Below are positions 63,901 through 64,000 of a DNA stretch of 64,000 nt, piece by piece. The notes below the pieces were generated by a model, which searched no databases, was not told the DNA's origin, and was given only the letters and a program-made list of their open reading frames with translations. The DNA is from JBNAVJ01 sp049700455 (GTDB lineage: Bacteria; Bacteroidota; Ignavibacteria; Tepidaquicellales; Tepidaquicellaceae), in assembly GCA_049700455.1 (NCBI GenBank), contig JBNAVJ010000005.1, positions 68,328 to 132,327 on the forward strand, read 5' to 3'. Each line of letters starts with the position of its first letter. The first letter of the stretch is position 1. The position numbers were made by a program, and so were the translations under genes.

Positions 63901-64000
63901 CTATAATGATAAATAAAATTTATCTGTCATATCTGGTGTATTATATATACTATTGCTTGATGCGAAACCTGAAGGAGTCCAATATAACAATTGTAATGTT
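63901..64000 (-). CDS. Possible C-terminal end of a minus-strand gene running past the window edge
   Basis: A minus-strand frame is open from the window edge for 33 codons and ends in TAG at 63901-63903, with residues TPSGFASSNSIYNTPDMTD near the end. The stretch is too short to identify and could be chance. Confidence 0.25.
   Translation of the reverse strand, partial: TLQLLYWTPSGFASSNSIYNTPDMTDKFYLSL

Noticed and set aside
1..64000. tRNA, rRNA, CRISPR arrays, prophage and insertion sequences
   Set aside because: No T-loop/acceptor patterns, direct-repeat arrays, integrases or transposases were recognised in intergenic regions or frames.

Overview
This is a 64 kb AT-rich bacterial chromosome segment, densely coded on both strands with mostly housekeeping genes. 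It most likely comes from an Ignavibacteria-type member of the Bacteroidota/Chlorobi group. The evidence is two secreted proteins with C-terminal type IX secretion (T9SS) sorting domains carrying the QNYPNPFNP signature, a PorV/PorQ-type outer-membrane protein, a TonB receptor with a carboxypeptidase-like N-terminal domain, and a PurN of the GGKGMYG type. No tRNA, rRNA, CRISPR array, phage or insertion sequence was recognised.

Layout. 1-8259 (minus): purN, purH, then the cell-elongation cluster mreB-mreC-mreD-mrdA-rodA, then pyrF, which is cut by the window edge. 8360-15153 (minus): a tight block of six mostly overlapping genes encoding a PqqD-like protein, a CarB-like ATP-grasp enzyme, a LysA-like PLP decarboxylase, a urea transporter/M23 peptidase fusion, a TPR/beta-barrel outer-membrane protein and a TPR protein. 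This is the best candidate here for an undescribed system. A TonB-dependent receptor lies upstream at 15273-17816. 18266-19562 (plus): membrane M23 peptidase plus bactofilin. 19588-21743 (minus): HtrA protease and an orphan C-terminal transketolase half. 22036-25785 (plus): soluble PAS histidine kinase, selD and selU. 25786-29415 (minus): fused 2-oxoglutarate dehydrogenase E2/E1. 29532-34070: orphan P-loop protein, T9SS-exported multihaem cytochrome, EF-G-like GTPase. 34397-37470 (plus): UbiA-family enzyme, EamA transporter, acylphosphatase, PorV/PorQ-like protein.

37566-48209 (minus): MCE protein, greA, ribBA, yajC, tgt, glycosyltransferase, rpmB, a small rpmB-linked protein, plsX, rpmF, DUF177, gcvH, ggt, nadE and a small helical protein. 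48606-53419 (plus): dsbD, two related DUF5683-like proteins flanking truA, and a decayed SH3-like gene. 53488-63701 (minus): ispE, fabH, clpC, an alpha/beta hydrolase, a large T9SS-secreted BNR-repeat protein, and a polyprenyl-phosphate sugar transferase.

Points of most interest: the six-gene ATP-grasp/PqqD/decarboxylase/UT-M23 operon; a tRNA-guanine transglycosylase that has lost all three zinc cysteines; a sugar transferase missing conserved catalytic-motif residues; an EF-G-like GTPase with NKLN in place of NKxD; palindromes positioned like operators at three promoters; and a small protein beside rpmB that resembles Bacteroidota DUF4295. All function calls rest on motif recognition by eye, without database searches.
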